Shown here piece by piece: positions 52,273-61,606 of a stretch of DNA of 64,000 nt. Each line of letters begins with the position of its first letter. The stretch's first letter is position 1. The position numbers and the translations under genes were made by a program. This stretch comes from JBAOHV01 sp963714875 (GTDB taxonomy: Bacteria > Actinomycetota > Acidimicrobiia > Acidimicrobiales > Microtrichaceae): assembly GCA_963714875.1 (NCBI GenBank), contig CAVQQI010000007.1:21578-85577 (forward strand), in the 5' to 3' direction. The notes below the pieces were generated by a model. The model made no database searches. It was not told the DNA's origin and worked only from the letters and a program-made list of their open reading frames with translations.

Positions 52273-53082
52273 TCAGTCGACGCCGTCGGCTCGGAGTCGT
52301 TGCGCCCATCGGAGTCCCTGCTCGTAGCCGAGCGGATGGACGAGCCGCGCCCGGTCGCCGTCGAACAGGCTCATCGGGTTGCGCCCCGCGTGCCGAGCGA
52401 TGTCGCGGTTGGGTCGGATCAGCGTGATGCGCCGATCCGGGTGACGGCGGCGCCAGGTGCGCAGCTCACGCTCGAGCAGGAAGCCGGCGCCGCGGCCGAT
52501 CGGGCCCATGTGGGGACCTGCCAGCGGAGCGACGACGATGACGGCCAGTGCGTCCGCAGCTGCGTCGACCGATGTCGTGGACCACATGCCGCCGTCGATG
52601 TAGAGGCGGCCGTCGATGCGATGCGGGGGGAGCAGGCCGGGCACGGCTGACGACGCGGCCACCAGGTCGGCGAGCGGGTAGCGCCCACCGTCGAGGATGT
52701 GACGACGTCGGGTGGGTACGCACAGCGCCGAGGCCGAGACGAGTGGATGGGTGGCCTCGCCGAACAGGTCCCTGGCCACCTCGGCGAGCACACCGCTGCG
52801 GCGGTTGGGCACGGGCGGCACCTCGACGTCGGCGACGTCGTCGTAGTGGAGCCCCAGGGCGACGGCCGCCGCGGCCCAGGAGCCTGCAGAGGTGCCCAGC
52901 GCAGGGGCGCTCGCCACCGGGATGCCGCCCGCGGCGAGCCCGTGCGCGACTCCGACGCAGTAGCCGATGCCGAACACGCCGCCGCCGCCGTAGACCATCG
53001 ACAGGGGGTGCTCACCCGCGACGATGGCGGGGGTGCCGTCGAGCTCGACGTTGCCGGGCTGGCTGTGCTCGTGGATGTGCAC
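52273..53082 (-). CDS. patatin-like phospholipase
   Basis: About 270 residues. Oxyanion-hole loop YGGGGVFGIGYCVG, nucleophile in APALGTSAGSWAAAA (G-x-S-x-G), and DGGMWSTTSVD with the catalytic Asp. Cleaves acyl esters of lipids. GTG 53082 has AGGGA three bases upstream and is preferred; GTG 53115 is the longer option with no suitable spacing. Followed on the same strand by the acyltransferase upstream (WS/DGAT), so lipid turnover is a plausible shared theme. Confidence 0.85.
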   Translation of the reverse strand: MHIHEHSQPGNVELDGTPAIVAGEHPLSMVYGGGGVFGIGYCVGVAHGLAAGGIPVASAPALGTSAGSWAAAAVALGLHYDDVADVEVPPVPNRRSGVLAEVARDLFGEATHPLVSASALCVPTRRRHILDGGRYPLADLVAASSAVPGLLPPHRIDGRLYIDGGMWSTTSVDAAADALAVIVVAPLAGPHMGPIGRGAGFLLERELRTWRRRHPDRRITLIRPNRDIARHAGRNPMSLFDGDRARLVHPLGYEQGLRWAQRLRADGVD

Positions 53083-53166
53083 GATTCCCTCGCTGTGGTC
53101 CGCGACCGCCGACACCCTTCGAACCGTGTGTCGATCGTGCCGATTCCCCTGCGTCGCGGCGGATCC

Positions 53167-54663
53167 TCAGCCGGGCGTCCGGCGCGTGGGCAGCGCTCGC
53201 GCGGCGTCGAGCAGTTCGTCGGCCGCGTCGGCGAGCAGGTCGGTGATCGCCGCCGGCCCGCCCGCCACGTCGGGGTCGACGGTGACGCCGACCCCGAGAC
53301 GGTCCCGGTAGGACAGCACCCCGACGATCAGCCCGACGTTGCCGACCACGTCGATGAACGGGTGCAGGCCCAGCATCGGCGAACCGAACAGGTACAGCGG
53401 CACCCGCGAACCGGGGATGTTCGACACGGCGAGGTCGGCCAGGGTCTGGCGGCTGAGCAGGGGCGGGATCGCGGCCCGCAGCAGGGGCGGTGGCACGAAC
53501 TCGCAGAGCGCGAACACGTGGGGCAACCAGCGGGTGCCGACCGAGCCGTGTGCCCGTGACGGGCCGTGCACACGTCGGTGCAGCTCCCGCACCCGCTCGA
53601 GCGGGTCGTCGAGCGCGACGGGCAGGGCGACGGTGGTGGCGGCGAACTTGTTGCCCATGCCGCCGTGGCCCCCGCCCGGGTCCAGGGTCGGGTCGGCGCC
53701 GATCGGCACGATGGCCCTCGGCGCCGGAGCGTCGCGGTCGAAGGTGCCGTCGGCCTCGGCCGCCCGGCGGACCGCTCCGGTCACCACTGCCAGGGCGACG
53801 TCGTTGAGCGTGGCGCCGCACGCGCGCTTCACCTCGACCATCGCGGGCATCGACAGCGACGACCAGGCGAACGAGCGGCGGCGTCCCACCGATCCACGGA
53901 ACGGGGTGGACGGCCCGTGGCGCAGCGTCGCGGCGAGCTCGACGGCGCCGCGGGGTGCGGTCGTGGTCAGCGACGCGGCGAGCCGGGCGTTCGCGAGCAC
54001 CCGTCGGGGATCGAGCACCTCGGCCGTCAGACCGGCAAGTGCGCCCAGCTGATGCCGGGCGCGATCGACCATCGCGGTGCCGGCGAGCGAGAGCCGGCCA
54101 GGGGCGGGCGCGGGCCGCCAGGGTCGTTGCGCGTCGTCGGGGCGCGTGGGAGCCAGGTCGAGCAGCAGCGTCGCCGCGGCGTACAGGGCCAGGCCGTCGG
54201 CCATCACGTGGTGGGCGCGCACGATGACCGCGATGGCGTCGACCCGTTCGCCGCGGTGGTCGTCCGCGTGCAGGTGGCCCTCCACGATGTGCAGGTCCCA
54301 CAGCGGGTGCGCTGCGTCCATCGGCTCGCTCAGCAGTCGGTCCACGAGGCGGCGCAGCTCGTCGTCGCCACCCTCGCCGGGAAGGCGGACATGGCGGGTG
54401 TGGCGCTCCAGGTCGAAGTCCTCGTCGTCGACCCAGCGGGGGTTCGCCAGGTCGCCGGGCACCGACACGATGCGCTGGCGGAAGCGGGGCAGCTCCGCGA
54501 GGCGGTGCGACACGTGGGCGCGCAGCGCGTCGATCGGCAGCTGTCCCGAGGCGTCGCGCAGCGGCGCGTCCTCGAAGAAGCAGAGCGCGCCGATCTGGAG
54601 CTGGGTGCCCGGCGCCTCTGCGTAGAGCAGCACCGCGTCCTCGGCGCTGAGCGACTCGCTCAC
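53167..54663 (-). CDS. wax ester synthase/diacylglycerol acyltransferase
   Basis: 498 residues. Catalytic HHxxxDG present as RAHHVMADGLALY, followed by LLLDLAPTRPD. Further family marks: SAEDAVLLYAEAPGTQLQIGAL at the N-terminus, NDVALAVVTGAVRR, GGMGNKFAATTVALPV, AVSNIPGSRVPLYLFG and GLIVGVLSYRDRLGVGVTVDPD. Makes triacylglycerol or wax esters from acyl-CoA, typical of storage-lipid-forming actinobacteria. GTG 54663 start. The patatin gene follows 84 bases downstream. Confidence 0.92.
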   Translation of the reverse strand: MSESLSAEDAVLLYAEAPGTQLQIGALCFFEDAPLRDASGQLPIDALRAHVSHRLAELPRFRQRIVSVPGDLANPRWVDDEDFDLERHTRHVRLPGEGGDDELRRLVDRLLSEPMDAAHPLWDLHIVEGHLHADDHRGERVDAIAVIVRAHHVMADGLALYAAATLLLDLAPTRPDDAQRPWRPAPAPGRLSLAGTAMVDRARHQLGALAGLTAEVLDPRRVLANARLAASLTTTAPRGAVELAATLRHGPSTPFRGSVGRRRSFAWSSLSMPAMVEVKRACGATLNDVALAVVTGAVRRAAEADGTFDRDAPAPRAIVPIGADPTLDPGGGHGGMGNKFAATTVALPVALDDPLERVRELHRRVHGPSRAHGSVGTRWLPHVFALCEFVPPPLLRAAIPPLLSRQTLADLAVSNIPGSRVPLYLFGSPMLGLHPFIDVVGNVGLIVGVLSYRDRLGVGVTVDPDVAGGPAAITDLLADAADELLDAARALPTRRTPG

Positions 54664-54863
54664 CGTGGGCTCCGGGGCCGACGTCGCGCGCCGGGGCCGA
54701 CACCGACGTGGGGTCCGGGCAGCAGCATGCCCTGACGTTGGCACGATCGCGGCTCGCTCGACACGGGTCTTCGGTCCCTGATCCGGCCGCCGCACCCGGA
54801 AGGGGTGCTGGCTGTCACACCCTGCGGGGCCGCTGGCCGGGGCGCCGGTAGTACCGTCGGAGC

Positions 54864-55763
54864 GTGAGCGGGTACGACCTGGTGGTGCTCGGCACCGCCA
54901 GTCAGGTGCCCACACGGATGCGGAACCACAACGGCTACCTGCTGCGGTGGGGGCACGAGGGCCTGCTGTTCGACCCCGGTGAGGGGACCCAGCGCCAGTT
55001 CACCCACGCCGGCGTGTCGACCGCGCGGGTCACCCGCATCCTGCTGACCCACCTGCACGGCGATCACTGCCTGGGCCTGCCCGGGGTGCTGCAGCGCATG
55101 GCGCAGGACGCCGCCGACCGCGAGGTGCCGCTGCACTACCCGGCCAGCGGCGAGCCCTACGTCGAACGGCTCTGTGATGCGAGCATCGGCTACCGCGCGC
55201 CCGTGCGCCTCGAGCCGGTCAGCGACGCCGGCGGGCTCGTGAGCGACGAGCCGCTGCGCATCACCGCGCTGCCGCTCGAGCACCGGGTGCCGGTGCTGGG
55301 ATGGCGCGTGGAGGAGCCCGAGCGGGTGCACCTGCTGCCCGAGCGGCTCGAAGAATTGGGTGTGCGCGGCCCCGACGCCGGACGGCTGCTGCACGAGGGC
55401 TCGGTGCAGGTCGATGGGCGCACGGTCACGCTCGACCAGGCCGGCGAGCGTCGCCCCGGCCGGTCCGCCGCGGTGGTGATGGACACCTCGGTGTGCGACA
55501 ACGCGCTGCGCCTCGCCGAGGGGGTCGACCTGTTGTTGTGCGAGGCGACGTTCTGCGAGTCCGAGTCGCACCTGGCCCGCGAGTACGGGCATCTGACCGC
55601 CCGTCACGCTGCAACGATCGCCCGGGAGGCCCGGGTGGGTCTGTTGGTGCTCACCCACTTCTCGTCGCGCTACCCGGACCTGTCGGGTCACCTGCGCGAG
55701 GCCACCGAGGTCTTCCCCGACACCGTCGTGGCCGCCGACCTGTCCGTCGTGCCCTTCCCCTGA
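54864..55763 (+). CDS. rnz: ribonuclease Z, metallo-beta-lactamase fold
   Basis: 299 residues. LVVLGTASQVPTRMRNHNGY, the metal motif LLTHLHGDHCLGLPGVLQ, ITALPLEHRVPVLGWRVEE (PxKxRN-like region), VVMDTSVCD, LLLCEATFCESE, HLTARHAATIA and LLVLTHFSSRY complete the metal site. tRNA 3' processing. GTG start has TACCGT six bases upstream, another leaderless arrangement. Confidence 0.9.
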   Translation: MSGYDLVVLGTASQVPTRMRNHNGYLLRWGHEGLLFDPGEGTQRQFTHAGVSTARVTRILLTHLHGDHCLGLPGVLQRMAQDAADREVPLHYPASGEPYVERLCDASIGYRAPVRLEPVSDAGGLVSDEPLRITALPLEHRVPVLGWRVEEPERVHLLPERLEELGVRGPDAGRLLHEGSVQVDGRTVTLDQAGERRPGRSAAVVMDTSVCDNALRLAEGVDLLLCEATFCESESHLAREYGHLTARHAATIAREARVGLLVLTHFSSRYPDLSGHLREATEVFPDTVVAADLSVVPFP

Positions 55764-55979
55764 ATCCGGGTGACGAGTGACCCGGCGACTCGCGCAGGAT
55801 CGTGGCGCGGATGATCGAGCGCCGGCGCGTCCGGCCGGCCGCGGGTCGATCGGCCCGGCGACCGCGTCCGGGTGCTCTGGTACCGTTCGATGATGCGGTG
55901 AGCGGTCGCCGGACTTCCCCTTCGAGACCAGCAGTCATGCCCGTGTTGTGGCTGGCGGCGATGTTGAGGGAGATGTGCG

Positions 55980-56369
55980 GTGTCGGTCACCGAGGAGTCC
56001 AGGTACCAGTTGTTCCAGCGGCTCGATGAGTTGTTGGGTCCCGAGAGGGTGTCGACGATGATGGAGTTGCTGCCGCCGGTCGGGTGGGCCGATGTGGCCA
56101 CCAAGCGTGATCTCGACCACCTCTACTCGAAGCTGGACGCGAAGATCGACCATGGGTTGGGCGCGCTGGACGCGAAGATCGACCATGGGTTGGGCGCGCT
56201 GGACGCAAAGATCGACAGCGGGTTGGGCGCGCTGGACGCGAAGATGGAGCGTCTGAACGTCGATCTGCGTGCCGAGATGTTCCGCGAGCAGCGCAACCAG
56301 ACGCTGGCGATCATCGGGGCCAACACCACGATCACGGCACTGCTGCTCGCAGCGTTCCAACTGCTCTGA
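55980..56369 (+). CDS. coiled-coil protein with C-terminal membrane helix, copy 1
   Basis: 129 residues. N-terminal SVTEESRYQLFQRLDELLG and STMMELLPPVGWADVATKRDLDHL; then an 11-residue repeat (LDAKIDHGLGA) three and a half times; then RAEMFREQRNQTLAIIGANTT and a short hydrophobic tail TALLLAAFQLL. This is the layout of small coiled-coil plus tail-anchor proteins of the DUF1640 type; hendecad repeats fit a right-handed coiled coil. GTG start with GAGGGAGA about seven bases upstream. A second copy lies 2.16 kb to the right. Function unknown. Confidence 0.75.
   Translation: MSVTEESRYQLFQRLDELLGPERVSTMMELLPPVGWADVATKRDLDHLYSKLDAKIDHGLGALDAKIDHGLGALDAKIDSGLGALDAKMERLNVDLRAEMFREQRNQTLAIIGANTTITALLLAAFQLL
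56133..56231 (+). repeat. three 33-base tandem repeats (11-residue hendecads)
   Basis: Units at 56133-56165, 56166-56198 and 56199-56231, with a partial fourth after. Units 1 and 2 are identical; unit 3 differs at a few bases (CAT to AGC, GCG to GCA). Copy 2 has only about one such unit. Confidence 0.85.
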
Positions 56370-56404
56370 ACTGCTCCGGGCCCAGTGCCTGCACCGGCGG
56401 GCGA

Positions 56405-57961
56405 TCAGTTGTCGGGAGGCGCCGACAGTCGGTCCATCAGGTTGCGCGTGATCTGTTCGATCTGCGGGTCGCATCCGTCGAGTCCGTGCGCCCAGTCGGT
56501 GCTGCCCGAGGTGACCACGGTCCCGCCGCCCGGTGAGGTGTAGGTCCCCAGCACGGCGTGGCCGTGCGAGATTCGTTCGACGTCGGCGGCGCTGCGCCCG
56601 CCGCCGATCATCCGCGACGCGATGAACTCGACCTCGGAGGGTTGGTCCGGCGGTGGTGGACGCGTGGCGGTGTCACGGGTGAAGTGCGCGGCGGGCACGG
56701 TGCCCAGGATCGTGAAGTCCTCCGGCGTGCCGTCCACACCCGTCGGATACGGCAGCCCGTCGCGGTAGGTGAGGTCACAGCCGTCGCACTCGTAGCCCAC
56801 CGCGGTGCTCGCGGCGCCGAGCAGGTCGCCGTAGCCGACATCGGCGCCGTCGAAGAGCCAGTGGTCGGGGCGGTGGATCGTGTAGCCGCCCGCACCCCGG
56901 GTCGCTCGCTTGCCGATCCGGTGGTAGCCGCCTCGCACGAAGCTGACACCGGTCATGTGGTTCTCGGGGCGGCCGATGTCTCGATCGGACCACATGGAGG
57001 TGAGCTCACCGACGCGGTCGGTGCCGTACACCGGGTCCGACTTCAGCTGACCCTTGTAGCCGACCATCGTCGCTGCCGGCCCCTCCGGGGTCGGGTCCTC
57101 CAGGCGCACCTGCCAGAACGACGTGTTGCCCGACAGGAACGCCGCGTTGCCACCGCCAGCGATGAAACCCTCGACCGTGTCGCGCATCGGGCCCGACCAG
57201 TACTCGTCGTGGCCGACCGACAGGAACAGCGAGTAGCCGTCGCCGGTGCCGCTTCCGCCGCTGGCCAGCAGCTGGGGATGGTCCTCGAGATCCGCATTGG
57301 TGACGACGTCGATCCGGTAGCCCTCGCGCTCGGCCCACGCCAGGAAGGGAAGCTCCCAGTCGGGCCACCCCGCGGAGCCGGCGAACGGCGACAGGTGGTT
57401 GAGCTGCAGGTAGCCCCGGTGCGCCGCCATGTGCGGGTCGGGGACCTGCAGGGTCGTGACCCGCCGACCGGCGCCGGGCGGTTTGTGCAGGTAGCCGGGC
57501 GACATGGGCCGTTGCAGCGAGACGTGGGTGCCGCCGGTGTACAGGTTGCGGCCGCCGAAGTCGTTGTAGGCGTGCCAGGTGTTGGTCGACAGCGCCAGCA
57601 GCGTGGGTGCGGTCGGCGCGCCGACGGGTGGGCGCACCACGAAGAAGGCGTGGCTCGTGCGGCGCTTGCCGTCGACGTCGATCTCGAGGACCACCTCGTA
57701 GTAGCCGCTGCGCCAGGCCGGGTCGATGCGCAGCTCCATCGCGGCGGGCCACGCACAGCCGTCCCGGTCCGCTCCGAGCGGCGTGGGGTGGTCCTCGACG
57801 GCGAGCGAGCGCTCGCGGAACACCGGGTCGCGACGGAACCCGACCCGGGCGACCTCCACCGACACGGGTCGTCCGCCGGCGGAGGACAGGTGCAGGCCCA
57901 CCGTGTCGCCCGCGGTTGCCGACTGCGGCCAGCAGTATCCCGTCACCGTCTCGTACGCCAT
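56405..57961 (-). CDS. N,N-dimethylformamidase beta-subunit-like protein
   Basis: 518 residues. YCWPQSATAGDTVGLHLSS at the N-terminus (beta-sandwich), then STNTWHAYNDFGGRNLYT, FLAWAEREGYRIDVVTNADLE, LFLSVGHDEYWSGPMRDTVEGF, AAFLSGNTSFWQVRLED, WLFDGADVGYGD and TVPAAHFTRDTA. This is the pattern of the large-subunit domain of dimethylformamidase, present in many actinobacteria that lack the small subunit; the real substrate here is unknown. Full length, intact frame, flanked on both sides by the duplicated coiled-coil gene on the other strand. Confidence 0.82.
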   Translation of the reverse strand: MAYETVTGYCWPQSATAGDTVGLHLSSAGGRPVSVEVARVGFRRDPVFRERSLAVEDHPTPLGADRDGCAWPAAMELRIDPAWRSGYYEVVLEIDVDGKRRTSHAFFVVRPPVGAPTAPTLLALSTNTWHAYNDFGGRNLYTGGTHVSLQRPMSPGYLHKPPGAGRRVTTLQVPDPHMAAHRGYLQLNHLSPFAGSAGWPDWELPFLAWAEREGYRIDVVTNADLEDHPQLLASGGSGTGDGYSLFLSVGHDEYWSGPMRDTVEGFIAGGGNAAFLSGNTSFWQVRLEDPTPEGPAATMVGYKGQLKSDPVYGTDRVGELTSMWSDRDIGRPENHMTGVSFVRGGYHRIGKRATRGAGGYTIHRPDHWLFDGADVGYGDLLGAASTAVGYECDGCDLTYRDGLPYPTGVDGTPEDFTILGTVPAAHFTRDTATRPPPPDQPSEVEFIASRMIGGGRSAADVERISHGHAVLGTYTSPGGGTVVTSGSTDWAHGLDGCDPQIEQITRNLMDRLSAPPDN

Positions 57962-58091
57962 CGGCGGAACCTACCTGGATGGGCTCGGCGGTCGTCGGCG
58001 GGCCGGGCCGTTCGGCCCGGAGATCCCGTTCGGGTGCTCTGGTACCGTCGACGTTGCGGTGAGCGGTCGCCGGACTTCCCCTTCGAGACCA

Positions 58092-58120
58092 GCAGCCGGC
58101 CCCAGAACACGGCCGGCTGC
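58092..58120 (+). other. perfect 10-pair stem-loop in the 5' region of copy 2
   Basis: GCAGCCGGCC-N9-GGCCGGCTGC, absent from copy 1 at the equivalent place. Lies about 20 bases before the GTG, so it could affect translation of copy 2. Confidence 0.55.
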
Positions 58121-58139
58121 GATGTTGGGGAGATGTGCG

Positions 58140-58462
58140 GTGTCGGTCACCGAGGAGTCCAGGTACCAGTTGTTCCAGCGGCTCGATGAGTTGTTGGGTC
58201 CCGAGAGGGTGTCGACGATGATGGAGTTGCTGCCGCCGGTCGGGTGGGCCGATGTGGCCACCAAGCGGGATCTCGACCATCTCCGTCGAGGCTCGACGCG
58301 AAGATCGAGACGGCTGCTGCCTCGTTGGACGCGAAGATCGACCATATGGGTGTTGACCTACGCGCCGAGATGTTCCGCGAGCAGCGCAACCAGACGCTGG
58401 CGATCATCGGGGCCAACACGACCATCACGGCACTGCTGCTCGCAGCGTTCCAGCTGCTCTGA
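58140..58462 (+). CDS. coiled-coil/membrane protein, copy 2, frameshifted
   Basis: Same N-terminus as copy 1 (VTEESRYQLFQRLDEL and TKRDLDHL), then one base is missing near 58285; adding it gives SRLDAKIETAAASLDAKIDHMG and the same C-terminus (EMFREQRNQTLAIIGANT, hydrophobic tail). Restored length about 107 residues, 22 shorter than copy 1 because it has fewer hendecads. It may be intact with a sequencing slip, or a decaying copy. Confidence 0.65.
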
Positions 58463-58591
58463 ACTGCTCCGGGTCGAGCGGGTCGAGCCGGGGCCGAGCG
58501 GTGACCGCGTCCGTCGGGGCTCCGCGCTGCGGGTAGGTTCGTCGGTGGGTCGCCGGGGGGTCGGCGACCACGGAACACAGGGGGGTTGGAG

Positions 58592-60473
58592 ATGTCCACC
58601 ACCGAGACGCCACCGGTCGGAGCTGCGCGGGAGCAGGTGAGCCGGGTCGTCATCAGGTTCGCCGGTGACTCCGGCGACGGCATGCAGCTGGTCGGGGACC
58701 GGTTCACCGAGCTGAGCGCCGTGTTCGGCAACGACCTGGCCACGCTGCCGAACTATCCCGCCGAGATCCGTGCGCCGGCCGGCACGGTGCCGGGCGTGTC
58801 GTCGTTCCAGATCCACATCTCCGATGCCGACATCGTCACCCCGGGTGACTCACCCAACGTGCTCGTCGCGATGAACCCGGCCGCGCTGCGGGCGAACCTG
58901 CCCGACATGGGACCGGGGTCCACGCTCATCATCAACTCCGACACGTTCGACCAGCGGGACCTGGACAAGGCGGGCTACTCGTCGAACCCGTTGGAGGACG
59001 ACTCGCTGTCGCTGTTCACCGTCTACCTGGTGCCGATGACCTCCATCACGCTCGAGGCGACGAGCGAGCTCGGGGTCAAGCGCCGCGACGCCGAGCGGTC
59101 GAAGAACTTCTTCGCCCTCGGGCTGATCTGCTGGATGTACACCCGGCCCACCCAGCCCCTCGTCGACTGGATCGAGGCCAAGTACGGCGAACGGCCAGCT
59201 GGTGCGCGACGCGAACCTGGCAGCGGTCCGGGCCGGGCGGAACTTCGGCGAGACCGCCGAGCTGTTCGACCACCCCTACGAGGTGGCACCGGCCTCGCTC
59301 CCGCCGGGCACCTACACCAACATCAACGGCAACACCGCGCTGTCCTACGGGCTGATCGCCGGGGCCCAGCTGGCGCAGCTGCCGCTGGTCTACGCGAGCT
59401 ACCCGATCACGCCGGCGTCCGACATCCTCCACGAGCTGAGCCGCAACAAGAACTTCGGCGTGCGGACCATGCAGTCCGAGGACGAGATCGCCGCCGCCGC
59501 CATCGCGCTCGGTGCGGCGTTCTCGGGCGCGCTGGGCGTGACGGGGACCTCGGGGCCGGGGCTCGACCTCAAGTCCGAGACGCTGGGGCTGGCCATCAGC
59601 CTGGAGCTGCCGATGGTGGTGGTCGACGTGCAGCGTGCCGGGCCGTCCACGGGCATGCCGACCAAGACCGAGCAGACCGATCTGCTGCACGCGATGTTCG
59701 GTCGGCACGGCGAGGCGCCGTTGCCGATCGTGGCGCCGCGTTCGCCGTCGCACTGCTTCGACGTGGCGATCGAGGCGATCCGCCTGGCGCTGAAGTACCG
59801 CACGCCGGTCATCGTGTTGTCCGACGGCTACCTGGCCAACAGCGCCGAGCCGTGGCTGTTGCCCGATGTGGCCGACCTGCCCGAGATCCCCGTCGAGTTC
59901 GCGACGGAGCTGAACCACACCGACCCCGACGGACGTGAGGTGTTCTGGCCGTACCTGCACGACCCCGAGACGCTCGCCCGGCCGTGGGCGGTGCCGGGCA
60001 CGCCGGGGCTGCAGCACCGCATCGGCGGGATCGAGAAGGCCGACGGGACCGGCAACATCAGCTACCAGCCCGACAACCACGAGCACATGGTCGAGCTGCG
60101 CCAGGCGAAGATCGACGGGATCGCCGCCGACATCCCCGGCGTCGAGCTCGACGAGGACGACGGTGCGGAGCTGCTCGTGATCGGGTGGGGCTCGACCTGG
60201 GGGGCGATCACGGCGGGTGTGCGGCTGCTGCGGCGCAACGGGCACCGGGTGTCCCAGGCGCACCTGACGCACCTCAACCCGTTCCCGGCCGACCTCGGCG
60301 ACGTGCTCGGGCGCCATCCCAAGGTGCTCTGCCCCGAGATGAACCTGGGTCAGCTCGCCCGCCTGCTGCGGGCGAGGTACCTGGTCGATGTGCAGAGCTT
60401 CACGAAGGTGACGGGGGTGCCCTTCGGGGCGGTCGAGATGGAGGCACGGATGATGGCGGAGCTGGCACGATGA
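58592..60473 (+). CDS. korA: 2-oxoglutarate:ferredoxin oxidoreductase subunit alpha (gamma-alpha fusion), one frameshift
   Basis: N-terminal gamma domain: VVIRFAGDSGDGMQLVGDRFTE, LPNYPAEIRAPAGT, SSFQIHISDADI. An extra C at 59195-59196 shifts the frame; corrected, KYGERQLVRDANLAAVRAGRN leads into the alpha domain: ALSYGLIAGAQLAQLPLVYASYPITPASDIL, QSEDEIAAAAIALGAAFSG, TSGPGLDLKSETLGLAI, GPSTGMPTKTEQTDLL. About 627 residues restored, normal for actinobacterial KorA. Oxidatively decarboxylates 2-oxoglutarate with ferredoxin in the TCA cycle. ATG 58592; the stop overlaps korB. Confidence 0.9.
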
Positions 60474-61564
60474 GCGGCAACGGACACGGCGCCGGCACGG
60501 CCGGGAACGGTGCAGCGGGCAACGGTCACGGTGCCACGGGTGCGACGGCGGTGACGTTGGGTCGCAAGGACTTCATGTCGGACCAGGAGCTGCGCTGGTG
60601 CCCGGGGTGTGGCGACTACGGGATCCTCGCGGCGATGCAGTTGATGCTGCCCGAGCTGGGCATCGAGCCGCACGAGATGGTGTTCGTCTCCGGGATCGGT
60701 TGTGCGGCCCGGCTGCCGTATTACATGAACACCTACGGCATCCACTCGATCCACGGGCGGGCGCCGGCGGTCGCGACGGGTGTCGCGATGACACGCCCCG
60801 ACCTGTCGGTGTGGGTGATCGGCGGTGACGGCGACATGTTGTCGATCGGCGGCAACCACCTGATGCACGCGCTGCGCCGCAACGTGAACCTCAAGATCCT
60901 GATGTTCAACAACCAGATCTACGGGCTGACCAAGGGGCAGTACTCGCCGACCTCCGAGATCGGCAAGGTCACCAAGTCGACCCCGTTCGGCTCGGTCGAC
61001 CATCCGTTCAACCCCATCTCGGTCGCGCTCGGCGCCGAGGCGACGTTCGTGGCGCGCACCCATGACTCGGACCGGTCCCACATGCAGGAGATCTTCCGCC
61101 GTGCGCACGCGCACCGGGGCGCGGCGTTCGTCGAGGTGTACCAGAACTGCAACGTCTTCAACGACGGCGCCTTCGACGACATCCTCACCCGCGACGCCCG
61201 GGCCGACATGCTGATCCCGCTGACACACGGCGAGCCGATCCGCTTCGGTGCCGACGGCCAGCACGGCGTGGTGCAGAACGAGTTCGCCGAGGTCACGGTG
61301 GCCGAGATCGACGGCCCGGGCGGTGTGGGTGCGGACCGGGTGCTGGTGCACGACGAGCACCGTCACGACCCGACGCTGGCGTTCGCGCTGTCGCGGCTGT
61401 CCGAGGGCCCGCACCAGCCGACACCGGTGGGCGTGTTCCGCGACGTCGAGCGGCCGGTGTACGAGCTCGAGGTGCAGGCGCAGGTCGACGACGAGCTCGA
61501 GCGCAAGGGCCCCGGCGACCTGGCGGCGCTCATCTCCTCGGGCGCCACCTGGACGGTGACCTGA
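60470..61564 (+). CDS. korB: 2-oxoglutarate:ferredoxin oxidoreductase subunit beta
   Basis: 364 residues. A Gly/His-rich leader, then LRWCPGCGDYGILAAMQ (Fe-S ligand Cys and TPP region), SGIGCAARLPYYMNTYGIHS, VIGGDGDMLSIGGNHLMHA with the TPP-Mg GDGD...N, FNNQIYGLTKGQYSPTS and FVEVYQNCNVFNDGAF. ATG overlaps the korA stop (ATGA). The first 25 residues (GNGHGAGTAGNGAAGNGHGA) are an unusual low-complexity addition. Confidence 0.93.
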   Translation: MSGNGHGAGTAGNGAAGNGHGATGATAVTLGRKDFMSDQELRWCPGCGDYGILAAMQLMLPELGIEPHEMVFVSGIGCAARLPYYMNTYGIHSIHGRAPAVATGVAMTRPDLSVWVIGGDGDMLSIGGNHLMHALRRNVNLKILMFNNQIYGLTKGQYSPTSEIGKVTKSTPFGSVDHPFNPISVALGAEATFVARTHDSDRSHMQEIFRRAHAHRGAAFVEVYQNCNVFNDGAFDDILTRDARADMLIPLTHGEPIRFGADGQHGVVQNEFAEVTVAEIDGPGGVGADRVLVHDEHRHDPTLAFALSRLSEGPHQPTPVGVFRDVERPVYELEVQAQVDDELERKGPGDLAALISSGATWTVT

Positions 61565-61606
61565 CCCAGGGCCGGTCGGGACCGCTCTATCGTGGACCCC
61601 GGTGCA

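Larger units (their letters stand above)
55869..56380 (+). repeat. duplicated segment, copy 1
   Basis: Starts CGGGTGCTCTGGTACCGT and ends CTGAACTGCTCCGGG; matches 58031-58473 over promoter, 5' region and gene, with a differing patch of about 25 bases at 55934-55965 and a different number of internal 33-base repeats. TACCGT at 55881-55886 is a likely -10 shared by both copies. Confidence 0.85.
58031..58473 (+). repeat. duplicated segment, copy 2
   Basis: Second copy of the 55869-56380 segment in the same orientation. TACCGT is at 58043-58048. Differs from copy 1 by the 5' leader patch with its own hairpin (58092-58120), by a shorter repeat array and by one missing base. Confidence 0.85.

Noticed and set aside
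55595..55612. A fourth CTGACG-type site inside rnz (CTGACCGCCCGTCACG)
   Set aside because: The left arm has CTGACC and the right arm CGTCAC, so symmetry is broken, and it lies in coding sequence far from a start.
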